Source: Grammothele lineata
Lineage: Eukaryota; Basidiomycota; Agaricomycetes; Polyporales; Polyporaceae
DNA length: 64,000 nt
Assembly: GCA_002150815.3 (NCBI GenBank)
Contig: NDFF03000038.1
Coordinates: 434,001-498,000 of the forward strand
Direction of reading: 5' to 3'
Shown here: one piece after another, positions 46,101-56,861 of the stretch
How the letters are laid out: each line of letters starts with the position of its first letter
Numbering within the stretch: position 1 is the stretch's first letter
Program-made: the position numbers and the translations under genes
Notes under the pieces: model-generated
The model's database searches: none
Told to the model about the DNA's origin: nothing
Seen by the model: only the letters and a program-made list of their open reading frames with translations

Positions 46101-47434
46101 CAGAACTAGCAAAGAAGATGGTACACAGGAGGTGGAAGTCGTGATTTATCAGGTCCACGATATTCAATCGCGACGACGAAGGCCCTACACCAATAGGACC
46201 CGGAATTTAAAACCGCATTAAAGACACGCGGCTAGTGGGCCCGGCCGTGATCAAACCTTCGCTTATGAAGGATGGGCCACCTGCTATACACCTCCATGTG
46301 GCTAAATCCGAGCTACGCTCACGGGCTGCACGCAAAGCGATGCGGTCAGAGCGGCGGGTGAGCTCAGCCGCGCAAAACCTGCAGCCCGTAAGCACGGCCG
46401 CACGCGGAGCACTTTCAGAGACGTCGGGGCGATCAGAAGACCCGCCGGTACCTTTTCGACTTCCCAAGTTCTGTTCTGTCCGCAGCCGAACATACGAGGA
46501 CTTCTGCGGGCCTCTGCACCTCGCAAATTTGATGTCTCCGGCTCACGCCGCACAGCGTGAGTACTGGACATGGATTGTTTCGGACCCTCGTAAACGATTG
46601 CGCGGAAGATCGAGCAGAAGTAACTCTCGTATTTCCGGCGCACGGATCAGAATCAAAGTTATTGCGAAGTCAAGGGCGAGAAGTGGGAGCGGCGGTCGGT
46701 GAGAATCGCAGTCCAGGTCCAAACTGCTATTGCCACGACCACCCGAGACGGGGCAGGGAAAGAACCAGAACTCGTTCCGAAGTATGGCAAGTTCACATAG
46801 AACACGGTCCGCGAAAGGCATGTTACGCACCTTCTCGAACAGAGTCTCGGCGTACACGAGCTCGGCGTGTCGCTCCACGGCCGTCATGCTCTTGATGAAG
46901 CCGATGCCAGACGTGTTCAACGAACCCATGACGAGTCCGGCAAGACGGGTTGGGAGCGAAGCCACGCGCTTCCTATGCTGGCTTGCGACCGCATTCCCGT
47001 GCCTAACGTGGGAGATGGCATCGACCAGGTCCTGCGCATGGAACATGAATACATGGGTGCTAATAGGGGGTCGACGGCGGAACACAAAAGCCGGCAACAT
47101 GGGAAGGGACTTGCCTCGTCCTCGAAAGACATGAAGCCCTTGACGCATTGGATGAGGCCGAAGCCAGTGGCGACGTAAAGACGCTCCCTAGACGTCGTCG
47201 AGCGATAGGAAGGGAGCACAGCAGAGACACTCACATCTTGGGATCATACTTTCGACAGTAGTCCTCCGACTCGTGCATGTGGGAGGCGATGAACAAATGC
47301 AAAGCGTAAGTGACGCACGCAACGTCTGGTCGAAGGGCCTTCTCCGGCGAATATGGACCCTTTGGGAAGGGCGGCTGAGGGGTGAGCCAGAGCTGGACGG
47401 GGGGCTTGGGCTCCTCCTGGCGTTCGCTAGCCAT
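43192..47434 (-). CDS. IML2: Iml2/TTC39-family tetratricopeptide protein, 672 aa
   Basis: Twelve exons: 47235-47434, 47115-47187, 46831-47031, 45559-45611, 45203-45501, 44980-45120, 44570-44781, 44285-44428, 43482-44061, 43387-43421, 43315-43332, 43192-43254. Conserved family blocks in order: CVKGFMSFEDEDLVDAI, AETLFEKALLGIVYSGDW, RRSICDMALLIFHLVLSSFT, FFLFGQGRLHLCRSQP, YRNLHHISFWEMAIANLALW, GKYSMENRLHM. TPR helices fill the C-terminal half. Yeast Iml2 is a mitochondrial and lipid-droplet-linked protein needed for clearing inclusion bodies; TTC39 is the animal relative. Two oddities: intron 2 (47032-47114) has a GC donor, and intron 3 (45612-46830) is 1219 nt, over ten times the local norm. 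Confidence 0.88.
45612..46830 (-). other. Unusually long intron of the Iml2-like gene
   Basis: GTGCGT at the 5' end and CACACAG at the 3' end are canonical, and the flanking exons join ETLFEK to ALLGIVYSG exactly as in the family. The 1.2 kb between holds no exon I can support, no terminal repeats I could find and only short frames. A decayed insertion is the likeliest origin. Confidence 0.6.
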
Positions 47435-47986
47435 CTTGGAGGCCGGGGACGTTGGCGGTGAGGGATGGCGTGGGCGGTGTGGCGAGCGCTCGGGGGTCGG
47501 GGGATACGGCGGGGCTCGCGGCCGAGAATAGACGGATGCAGTCCTGGACCCTAGCGAGCGGCGGGCATAGACAGAATGCAATCAGCGAGGCCGCAACGCT
47601 GGACGTCGGCGGAGAGGTGATGGAGGACGTGGGGGCCGACGGTGAGGGACGCTCGCTCGGGGGCGACGGCGAGGGCGGTGACGAGGACGGCCGAGGTGAG
47701 GGACACTGGCAAGGAAGCTCGGGCCCGAGACGCTCGCTGGGGCCTGGAGAAGACGCGCGCGAATGGCCCGAAATCATCGCGCGAGTCCTTCGCGGTCATG
47801 TGAGCCAACGCGTCTCCATGGTCCCGTGCCCGTCTCCGGCCCCGCATCGGCATTGTTTCGGCGGCATCGGCCCGTCCGACCCACCACTGTCATCGATGGG
47901 CCTCGCGATCACCTCTACGCTAGTTCTCTCCGTGCTCATATAGTCATTATCGATGTTGCGGCCTCCTGCCAGCATTCTGTCTCTTC

Positions 47987-48654
47987 CTAATTCCGCCGTA
48001 AATCGCAGATACGATCTCGCCGGCCATCATACGTGTGGTAGTGCAAGACAGCAGGTGTTTCAACGCCAACAAAGGACGTTCCCCGAAGAAAGCCGGGATG
48101 GGCGTGCCTGCTTTCAGCTGCTTTCTCACAGAGGGAATTGTCACTTTGGCAACTGCGCAGGTGAGTAAAGTAGTCTCCGACACCACTCGGACCTAACCAC
48201 ATCTACACGATACCGTACACTCCAAGTGTGTTCCTAGCAGCGGCCCAACGCTCCGAGCGGCCTTGGCATCTTCAACGGTCTCTAAGTAAGCTGCAAGCCC
48301 TCCGACATCGCCCGGATCCCTCGTGCGATTCATACACGATGCAGCACTCGCCCAGAAGAGACGCCAGGTTGGTGAGACAGCGCGAATGGAAGCTCGGTCG
48401 GCCTCGGGCACCCAACGTCCACCGGCAGAACTCATCTCTCGCGGGAGAAGGCCGAGATCAACGTAATCGACGCGGCTGGCCCATCTCGCACCTCCGTCTC
48501 GACCCTCCACCTTGTACACTCTCATCGGCTTGCCACGAGGATGCAGCAGCTGAGGCGAACAGAACACAGCGGCGACCCCGGCCAACGCGTGCCTTCCCAT
48601 TCGCGGTGCGAGTCCGATACGAGCACGGACCGCCGACACGTCGTATGCCCGCAT
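47987..48654 (-). CDS. Possible small gene of unknown function
   Basis: Two candidate exons, 48221-48654 and 47987-48152, join across a 68-nt GTGTAC...GCGCAG intron in phase 2 to give 199 aa. The sequence looks partly protein-like (VDYVDLGLLPREMSSAGG; GGLAAYLETVEDAKAARS; GTSFVGVETPAVLHYHTYDG) but has no motif, signal or membrane segment that I recognise, and the start is only the first ATG of the frame. It may equally be a chance frame. Confidence 0.25.
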
Positions 48655-49971
48655 TCTCCCTCCGCATCTCGTGTAAGGCAGGTGGGGGTAGGACGACTCG
48701 CAGCACCACGACGTTGAGCGAGGCGACGAAGCTGCTCCCTAGACTCTTCCTAGATTTCGCGAAGCTCCGGTGAATTCAAGCCATCACGACCGCATACTGA
48801 ACGCCTGCGCGTCTCCTACGTCATTCCCGCGCGCCAGCGCGCAGCTAGTACCTGCCTAAACGAGAGCCCCTCTTGCCGAGAGGTCAATTTGCCACAGAAC
48901 GGGTATCATGCAGACACGAACCACATCGACGCACGCGCGAACAAAGCCAAACGAATGTATACACTAGGACTGCGCTCTCCCCCGCTGGCCCCCGATCGGA
49001 GGAAGCCGCGCTCCAGGACACCCGTCCAGCACGTGAACGACCCTACACTTCTCGCCTTCGAATCTTCAAGCTGGCAGATCGGCTATGCGAGGATACGTCT
49101 CGTCAGTCACACTCCGTGAGCACGTTTCCCCCAATGCAACCACTGTACCCTCACCTCCGGACCCGCAGCGGTCGACGCCGCCACGTCCGCGCAGACGACG
49201 TGATCCGCGCGTACCCCGGAGTCCGGTGCCCCCGCGGCGGCGCACTAGGAAATCAAGATCCCCTCTCCACCCCTGGGCCACAGGCCCACGCGGGAGCAAA
49301 TCCACCTGTGGTTCCCATCCCCGGCGCTTGCGAATAAGAACCTGCCCCTTGGGCCGCTCTCCCCTCCCTCGTGCTGAACTTGCCTCAGTTTCGTTTGTCT
49401 GAGGCGGCGCGCTCGGCGGCGGATGGCACGGGGGCAGAGGACAGTTCGGACGCCGCCACCGCCGCGGCGCGGCAGTCCCCGTGTCTGGGTGTGACGTCCC
49501 CATGCTGCCGTGGAGCGAACGTGAGCTAGGCGCACGTCAGACTAGCTACGTAGTAGCAGCAAGCAGCTAGCTAGTAGCTCGTGGCCGGGACCGCGATTGG
49601 TCTTGCCGCACAAACCTTGTATCAGGGCGCCTTGTGCACGAGTAGTTGACGAAGGCTACGCCCGTCCACCTTCTCCTACGCGTGGTCCCCCACTAGTGCG
49701 AACTCGTGGACTCGTAGAACAACGTCGTCCTGCGATGGCCACCACGCAGACCTCGCGCCCATGTTTCGTGATGATGCAACGAGGTTTTTCTCTCCGCTCT
49801 CGTTATGCGGTCCTTAATCTCGTACGTACACATCCCGTCTCCGCTCTCCGCGCGAGAGCGCAACCAATCCTCGGGCGGAGACCCTCCTTCTCGTGGCCGA
49901 AATAGCGTCGCCCCCACTCGCGCATGTATCACCCCCAACCACACATAATTCACAACACGCGCACGACCTCT

Positions 49972-49996
49972 TGCGCGCGCGCGTGCGCGTGCGCGC
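49972..49996. repeat. Alternating purine-pyrimidine (GC/GT) tract
   Basis: Twenty-five bases of strict purine-pyrimidine alternation, mostly CG steps with two TG steps. Such tracts can adopt left-handed Z-DNA under supercoiling. Confidence 0.6.
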
Positions 49997-51091
49997 CCGT
50001 CGACCGCGGGGTCGGCATCCGGTCGATCCCGCCGGCGCCCTTAGACAGCTGATCACAGCACAGGGCCACAGGCCCCTCGCGAGGCCAATTGCAAGGAGGT
50101 ACAACGTACATGTGGCGGTGGCCATCCCCAGCCACGGGCCGCATCCCCGCCCGCCCGCGCACGTGCACCCCACCCACCCCGCCCGCCCCAACGCGAAGTG
50201 CGCGCGCCCTCAATCTATCTCGCGAAGCGTGCTCCCGTGTGTGCGCAAGCTTGCACTTACGACGATAGCGGAGGGTGAGGCGGATCCCCGCGCGCAGCAC
50301 GGGGGCTCCAGAGACTGAGTGCACGCGTCGGCCTTAGAAGCGTTGGGCGCCTGCGTGCGGTTGTGCCCGAGCGGGCGCCACGGGCGCCATTGAATTCAAG
50401 TTGCGATATCGGAGAGCGAAGTTGGAGGGAGAAGCCTCGCGGTCGGCTCGGTGTGTTCCATACCGGGAAGAGAGCGTGCGTCGGGCGGGGGAAGCGAAAG
50501 ATGTCACCGATTGACGAATTCGCAGGCCCGGGTGGCGCAGAGAGCGGTGTCTGCGTGCAGCCACGGCGCCATCAGTCAAAGGCTTGTCACTCGACTCGGA
50601 ACGCTTACGGTCACGGTACGGTACCAGCCGTCGTGCGCGCCCCGCCGCCTCCACGTCGGGGAGGACAGGCGGTGCCGCTGTGCCTTGTGCGCGCCGCGTT
50701 CTTGCGTTTGGACCCGGCGGCTCGTGCCACTGTCGGGCTGGGCAGGACTCGGTGGGAAGCATCGGGTATATTGGAGTCCCGGACGAGACAGTGCGCGATA
50801 CAGGTACTAGTACAATTGCAAGAGAGCACAAGACACAACAGGGAGCAGATGACGGGAAGCGGGGGCATCGTCCGAGAACCAAGGGGGGGACGGCTATGTC
50901 TGCGATCGATGGTATGTAGAGCTATGTGAGTGACTAACGGCGGTGGTGTGAATAAATACCGAAACAGTGCAAAGGAGACAGCAAATTAGATAGATGGCGG
51001 CCACATTGAACGAAAATGATGATGGAATAACGAAACAATGCAACTTGTCCAAGGCACGGTCCACGTCCTACCAAGCGGGCCCCGGCCCCAG

Positions 51092-52641
51092 TCAGAATCC
51101 CGACGGTGGTGCCATGAACCGCGCGCCGCTCGAGCCGTGCTGCAGGGATGCGTAGTAGGCAGCATTCGAGGCGCCGTACGAGGTGCTTTGCGCTGACGGC
51201 GCGTACGACGACGAAGCCTGAGGCGCGAATGCCCACCCAGTACCATCCTGCGCGGGTTGTTGAGGATGAACCCAATCTACGGGGCTGAGCGGCGCGCTCG
51301 CGAAGCCCTGGACGCTGTATGGAGAGTTACTGCGATCGCTCCGGTACGGCGGGCTCGCGGAGCAGGTGCTCATCGCGGGCGGCGTCGAGCCGAGGATGTC
51401 CTCGTCGGTGCAGTCGTACTGGAGAATCGCAGTCAGCACCGGAGATGAAGCAAAGTGGAATAACAAAGACTCACGTCGAGCTCCTCGTCTGCAAACGCGA
51501 AAGGAGAGAACGGCGGTGCGGGCCCGGTCGTGAAGTGCCACACAATGGTCATTGCGGAGATGGGCTGCTGGCTCAAGTCGTCCTGCTTCGTGATCTCCTG
51601 GACGATCTTGTATCCATGGAGGTCTGCAGCGGTATATCTCAGTACTGATATCCCTAACGAGGATGGTGCGTGTAGGACGTACCAGAGCAGGCACACAGAC
51701 TATCCCAGTACCCAGGCACGAGTCTGGTGTAGTGCAGGCTCCCTCCATCCTGAGTCGGGAGCTCCTGGAGGTTCATGACCACAGGGGGCTCTTCGTGCAC
51801 CAAGTGACCCTCGTAGAGGACGCGAAATGTGGCAAAGAGCGGGAGCGGGGACGGGCTCTTGATGGTTACCGTGGGGTCGATGCGGCGGAGCGCGCGCGGC
51901 TCCATCCACTGGTATCCTAAGCCCCCGTGGAGGACTTGCACGCTCGGATCCGCCGCGAGACGTGAGCTTGACGCTTGGGAGGAGGACTGGAAGGCGGGCA
52001 CGGGGGAGGACGTAGCGGACGCGGGCGGGACGCTGATGTACGCGTGCACGACCTGGGCCTGGGGCGAGAACGTGTCGAACATGGGGTCCACCATGCCAGG
52101 CATGCCCATACCCAGCCCGAGCGCGTCGTGCATCGGGGGAGAGGGTCGTGGCGTGGGATGCATCATCTCGTAGTGCCGATCCGAGATGGTCTTCATGACT
52201 GCCGTGCGACCCAAGTCAGAAGGGGGACAGGGGGAAAGAATAACGAGATGAGCTTACTCGTCTTGCCAGCCGTTGTGTCGCGCAACTGCTGGATACGACT
52301 CCCGACCTGTTTCGCGGTGCGGATCTCGCCAGTCTTCTTGTAGATGTACTCCGAGATGAACTTGTTGCGATTCGGGAAGCGGGTGAGCCCACGGGGCGAT
52401 TTGGACTCGGCCGGCTTGTACTCGTCGAGCCCTAGAATGCGCACGTCTCGTTAGTTTCGGATGTAAGGGTAGCCAGAGGGGTAGTTGTCGCACCTTCCAT
52501 GAGCGCGGCCTCGAGGTGTGGGGGCCAAACAACTTCATTCTTGTCCTTGGACATGCGATAGCATTTGCGCCCCGCAAGGATCGTCTTGAATGCTTGCTGG
52601 GGGCTGGGGTGCGGCGAAGACGAAGCAGAAGAGGCAGACAT
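51092..52641 (-). CDS. TEA/ATTS-domain transcription factor (AbaA/Tec1 class)
   Basis: Five exons (52494-52641, 52258-52431, 51683-52198, 51475-51623, 51092-51418), 437 aa. Residues ~15-105 form a TEA domain: RKCYRMSKDKNEVVWPPHLE, then GLTRFPNRNKFISEYIYKKT and KQVGSRIQQLRDT, the three-helix DNA-binding module of AbaA, Tec1 and TEAD, which binds CATTCC/T-like sites. A Met/Pro-rich linker and a conserved central region (HAYISVPP; LFATFRVLYEGHLV; DLHGYKIVQEITKQD; TIVWHFTTGPAPPF) follow, then a Ser/Tyr/Ala-rich end likely used in activation. Ascomycete relatives control conidiation or filamentous growth; the basidiomycete role is less known. Both flanks are long and gene-poor, as is common for developmental regulators. 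Confidence 0.9.
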
Positions 52642-54818
52642 GGTTGGATCGACTGGAATCGGGGAGAGGGATTGGAGGGGTGGGTGCGGATGAAGGTTTG
52701 GAAGTCGACGGGGAGGAACGAGGACGCGTCGCGGGGCGAGTGCGAATGTCGAGAGGGAATGCGGCGCGGAAGAGTGCGGGAGCGAGAGTGTGCTCGAGCG
52801 TGGTGGAACTGGAGGGGCTGGAGGGCAGGTCCTTTATGGCTAGCGTAGAAGCGCATCCGGGTCGCTGCATCATTTCCGAATATACCTCATATGGCACGCC
52901 AGTAGGGTGAGAAGGGCAGGAAGTCTCCTCGAGAGTGCACCCACACCCTCTCGATGACGAAGGCCGAAGGTCCCGGTCTACTGGAACAGGCGTGACAGCC
53001 CGTCGCACCGACGGAGGGGCTCAACCACTGGGTACGCACCGCCTGCCAATCAACTCAAGGTGGGGAAGGGACTGCCGAGATCCACACGCGGCCCATAGTC
53101 GGACACGAGCGAGAGTCCGCCGAACGGCGAGCAGCAAGGTTGACGGGCCACGCAGGGAACCCTAAAGGGACCCTGCCACGCGTGAACTGACGCGGGGACC
53201 GAGATGCATGAGAAGATCAAGATGACTCTGGGCCCGGCAAGCGGGCGAAGGTGGACTATGCGCAGCCTCAGACAAGGCCAAAAATTCGAGACGCGACACT
53301 AGCGCTGCGGGTCACGCCGCCGATATTTCCCTGCGTACGGCTTCCTTTTGGCAGGCCGACAGGCCCGATGGGGTCGTCGTGGAGCAACAGATAGTGTCCG
53401 ATCCACCTCAGGGTGGTTTCCGACGCCCAGCGCCGTGCGCCAGCGGATCGCGGGAAAGCACGATTCGCTTCACGACGGCGGGAAACGGCGAGGAGCCATC
53501 TGCTAGCCTCTCTCCGCTGCACGCCGCCGCGCAGATGTACGCTGTGCGACGAGAGAGAGAGAAGGGTGCAATCTTGACAGCCACATTCTCCATCGGAGTT
53601 CTCGCGAGTTCACGGTCGCCACCACGCTGGCGGTGCTGACTATACACCTCGCGGCGGTCGGGTGTGGTGCGTGAGGCGCAGCATGCGAGAGCCTTCAATT
53701 ATCTGGAGAGGCTGTATGAGATAGATGAGTGTCGGGCGAGGTCATAGAGTGCAATGAAGAGACGTACCGTACGCGCGCGGAAGCGCAAAGCCTCGCCTCC
53801 GGCGATTTCTTTCGGCGGGGAGCAATTTTCCCGTGCCTCATTTGGCAGTCGAATCCGGCGCTTTTCCATTTTGAAGATCGGTCGCGGGCACGGTCCGACA
53901 GGCGCCCGTCAACGTGGGTCAGAAAAGGTCAGAAAGCTGTGCGCCTCAGCCTCCGACCGTCGACGCTGAGCGAACCTCCTTGCTTCGCGGACTACCTGCG
54001 AGCTACGCTACGCAGTTCGCCTTGCCCTGATAGTCTTTATGAACGGCCTTAGAAGCTAAGCCCCAGCATGGCGCCCGATGACCGACGGCGATGCGCGAGG
54101 TGCGGATATTCCTCAACGTCCACCCATCACGGAATCGGATACCCATCTGGGCACCGCGATGACGAAAGAATTAAACGAATGATAGTGTGCGCGACAGATT
54201 CAGTCGAAGATGCGGCAGCAGCAATAAGTAATCACTGCTCTCTATAGAGGGGTAGAGTGTGCGGGGTTATCTACAGGGGAAGGCGGTGTCTCATCATGAT
54301 GTAACGAACCGTAAAGTGTGAAAGGCGTAAGTAAAGCGTCCTGGCTAGCGTCCAATCTATCTAATGTGTGTCGCGCGAGCAGCCACCATCTACATTGAAT
54401 CGGAACAGTAAAGTAGTAAAGTAGTCTGCGTGTCCGAAAGTCAACGACGTAACATAACCGGCGTCCGTCCGCGTCTACGTCTGCTGCGTCCGTCGCCATC
54501 AACCGATCCGGGGAAAGTCAAAATACGCGGCCCGCGTCCGTATAAACACCGCCGCCGACGATCAAGGCACCGGGCACCGACACGACGACGCAGCAGCGCG
54601 GCGGGACAGCGCACGTCACCCCGCACGCTACGCTGCGCCATCGATCGGGCGAGGGCGGGTGCCGCGGCGCACGCCAGGCCCGCACACAGGACGCGGCGGG
54701 CCGCGACGTCGCACGCGCGCGCTGCGACGCGTGCTTGTCCGACATCCAGCGCGCGCAGGCCCGCCTCACGGAGGCGCAAAGCACCGACGGCGACGTGCGG
54801 GACGGTTGCGCCCCTTCC
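52642..54818. other. Long upstream region of the TEA factor gene
   Basis: About 2.2 kb between the TEA-factor start (-) and the stop of the TDT transporter (-). No supported gene. A CT-rich minus-strand block lies just upstream of the TEA ATG. Space is ample for distal regulatory sites or a non-coding transcript, neither of which I can show. Confidence 0.4.
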
Positions 54819-56861
54819 TCAGACGTGGTTGTGCGCCTCCTTGTTGTACTCGGTGACGCTCGAGCGGTTCGAGTGCGCCTCCTCGGGCTCCTTCGCGCCG
54901 ACGGTGTCCTGGATGACCTCCTCGGGCTTGGCGAGGAAGATCTTGCCCTTGATGAAGGCCCAGACGGTGAGCACGAAGAGGATGAGCCAGACGCAGACCA
55001 TGAGGATGGTCATGACGAGGTGCCAGGTGAAGAAGCCCTTGAGGTTGAACACGTCGCCCAGCGCGCGGATGGTGGAGATCCAGCCGACTGAGACGAGAAG
55101 GGAGGGTCAGGATCGAGGAACGTGCGAGGGGTGGTAAGGTAGGAATCAAGGCACATACCGTTGGGGAAGGTCAGGGCCCAGCCTGGACATCACAGAGAAA
55201 CCGTCAGTAAGCAGCCGATACGATGGCAAGCGGAGTCCGGAAATCGCGGAGCAAGCGGGTACGCACATCCCAGGATCTCCTTGAGGTGCTTGTGGAGCTT
55301 GAACCAGTAGGGAAAGAGACCGAAGAAGAACAGGAACACAGCGAGCCCGAAGAGCATGAGTGCTGACATCACCGACGCTGCATACCAGACCTGGCCCGCC
55401 TGCTCCGAGACGAGCCCGTGGTGCGGCAATCTGGAGCGGGCGTCAACGCGACGCGCAAATGCCGATGCCGGGAATCATCAGCAGCCGCGTCCTGTGCGGT
55501 CGAAGAGAGCACGTACATCTCCGCCGCGGCTTCGCCAAGCTTGATGAGGGCGAGCGCGGTGAAGCCAGGAGGACCGCAGGCAACGAACGCGCCATTAGCC
55601 TGGTGGCCGTCGAGGAAACCGGTCTGCGTCGCACAGAATGAGTAGGGAGCTCGCGCGTACCAGCGCTAAAAGGCGACTCACAGTCATGATGCTAAATTGA
55701 GAGAGAAGACGTCACTGGATGTGGTCCATTGAGTCCGGGGAAGTCACGCACCGGATGATGTAGATGCAGATGTAGAAGAACGTCATAAAGAACCCGAGAC
55801 CTGAATGAAAGCAGCCCAGCTTAGCGGTGCGCCCTAGGGACCCCGAGCAATGCTCGTGTACGGCCGCAGTACGAACCTTGGAACACATAGCCCACGAGGA
55901 GGACGCCAAGGGCGCGGTCGTCGTCCAATGGGATTACGTCCAGCACATTGATTGCCACAATACCGACGAGCATCTGAACGAGACGCAGGTCAGCAGAGCT
56001 CCGAGGGCCATCGGAGAGGCACGCACCATCGGGAAGATCTAAATCCGCAAGGCGCACAAAAGTCTATCAGGAACTTTGCAATAAAGCGGAGCCCGATCCG
56101 GCTTACGAGGAACGCCCAGGCGGGTGTGAACGTGCTGAGGTCATGGGGGTTGTTATACCACACCATGAGCATCGGGAAACAGACGAGGAGCGCGAAGACG
56201 ATGTATACCCTGTATAGCGAAATTACCGGCGGTGAGATCGTAGCGTCCGAGCTTCAGCGCAGTTCCGATGAGCACGACATACCAGAACAGGTCATACACG
56301 AAGAACGGATGGACGTGACCAGAGGGCACGGCATACTTTACAGTACCAATGATAATGGTCGCGAAAGAAAGGACGATGAGGGGGACGAAGATGCCTTTCA
56401 CGGGATCCTTGATGAGACGGAGCGCCTGCCTCGGGTACACTGCCCCAGTCGACGGTTAGCGGCGGCAAGAACGAAGCGAAATTACGTGCGGCTTACGGAT
56501 AACCTGAAGCAGGAGGGTGGTGGTGTTGAGGAGGAATAGGGCGATGTTGAGGAAGAAAAAGAAGGTCTCGACGTTGGTGAGCGTCGCCGAGTGCTCTTTC
56601 AGTCCAGAGAGCGTCACGAAGACGGCCCCCGTGCCCATTCCAATGGGGAACTAATGGCGGAAAACGTCAATGCGTGTTGACGTACAGAATAAAGAACTGG
56701 TCACGTACGGCCTGCCAGGACCACCCATGGATGCGACGAGCGAGCGAGCTGACCTGGGGAGCCTGCTCAGCAGGCTCCTCCGGCTTGTAGCCCGGCAGGT
56801 TGACGTTGTACGCCGGCTGCTGCGTCTGGTAGTAGCTGGTGTTGTTCTGGTAGTAATCCAT
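54819..56861 (-). CDS. TDT-family transporter (Mae1 / sulphite-efflux type)
   Basis: Twelve exons: 56709-56861, 56497-56650, 56283-56439, 56107-56209, 56027-56038, 55877-55973, 55752-55800, 55682-55691, 55517-55623, 55267-55430, 55159-55182, 54819-55087; 432 aa. About ten membrane spans follow a Tyr/Gln-rich cytosolic N-terminus (MDYYQNNTSYYQTQQPAYN). The diagnostic start HGWSWQAFPIGMGTGAVFV, then LYPRQALRLIKDP, STFTPAWAFLIFPM and ACGPPGFTALALIKLGE, identify the tellurite-resistance/dicarboxylate transporter fold shared by Mae1, Ssu1 and plant SLAC1. Substrate could be malate or other C4 acids, or sulphite; sequence alone does not say. Two exons are only 12 nt (IFPM) and 10 nt. The C-terminus is acidic and cytosolic. 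Confidence 0.9.

Larger units (their letters stand above)
47435..51091. other. Gene-poor region upstream of the Iml2-like gene
   Basis: About 3.7 kb with one weak gene candidate (47987-48654). The first ~400 bp are the Iml2-like promoter, strongly purine-rich on the plus strand. The 48800-51000 stretch is GC-rich with many overlapping arginine- and proline-rich frames of the kind random GC-rich DNA produces. Confidence 0.45.

Noticed and set aside
49814..50324. Overlapping Arg/Pro-rich frames on both strands
   Set aside because: Produced by CG-rich alternating sequence; no consistent codon bias or motif.
56207..56283. Apparent frameshift in the TDT transporter
   Set aside because: A 73-nt intron (GTATGT...TACAG, 56210-56282) joins DLFW to VYIVFALL in phase, so no frameshift is needed.
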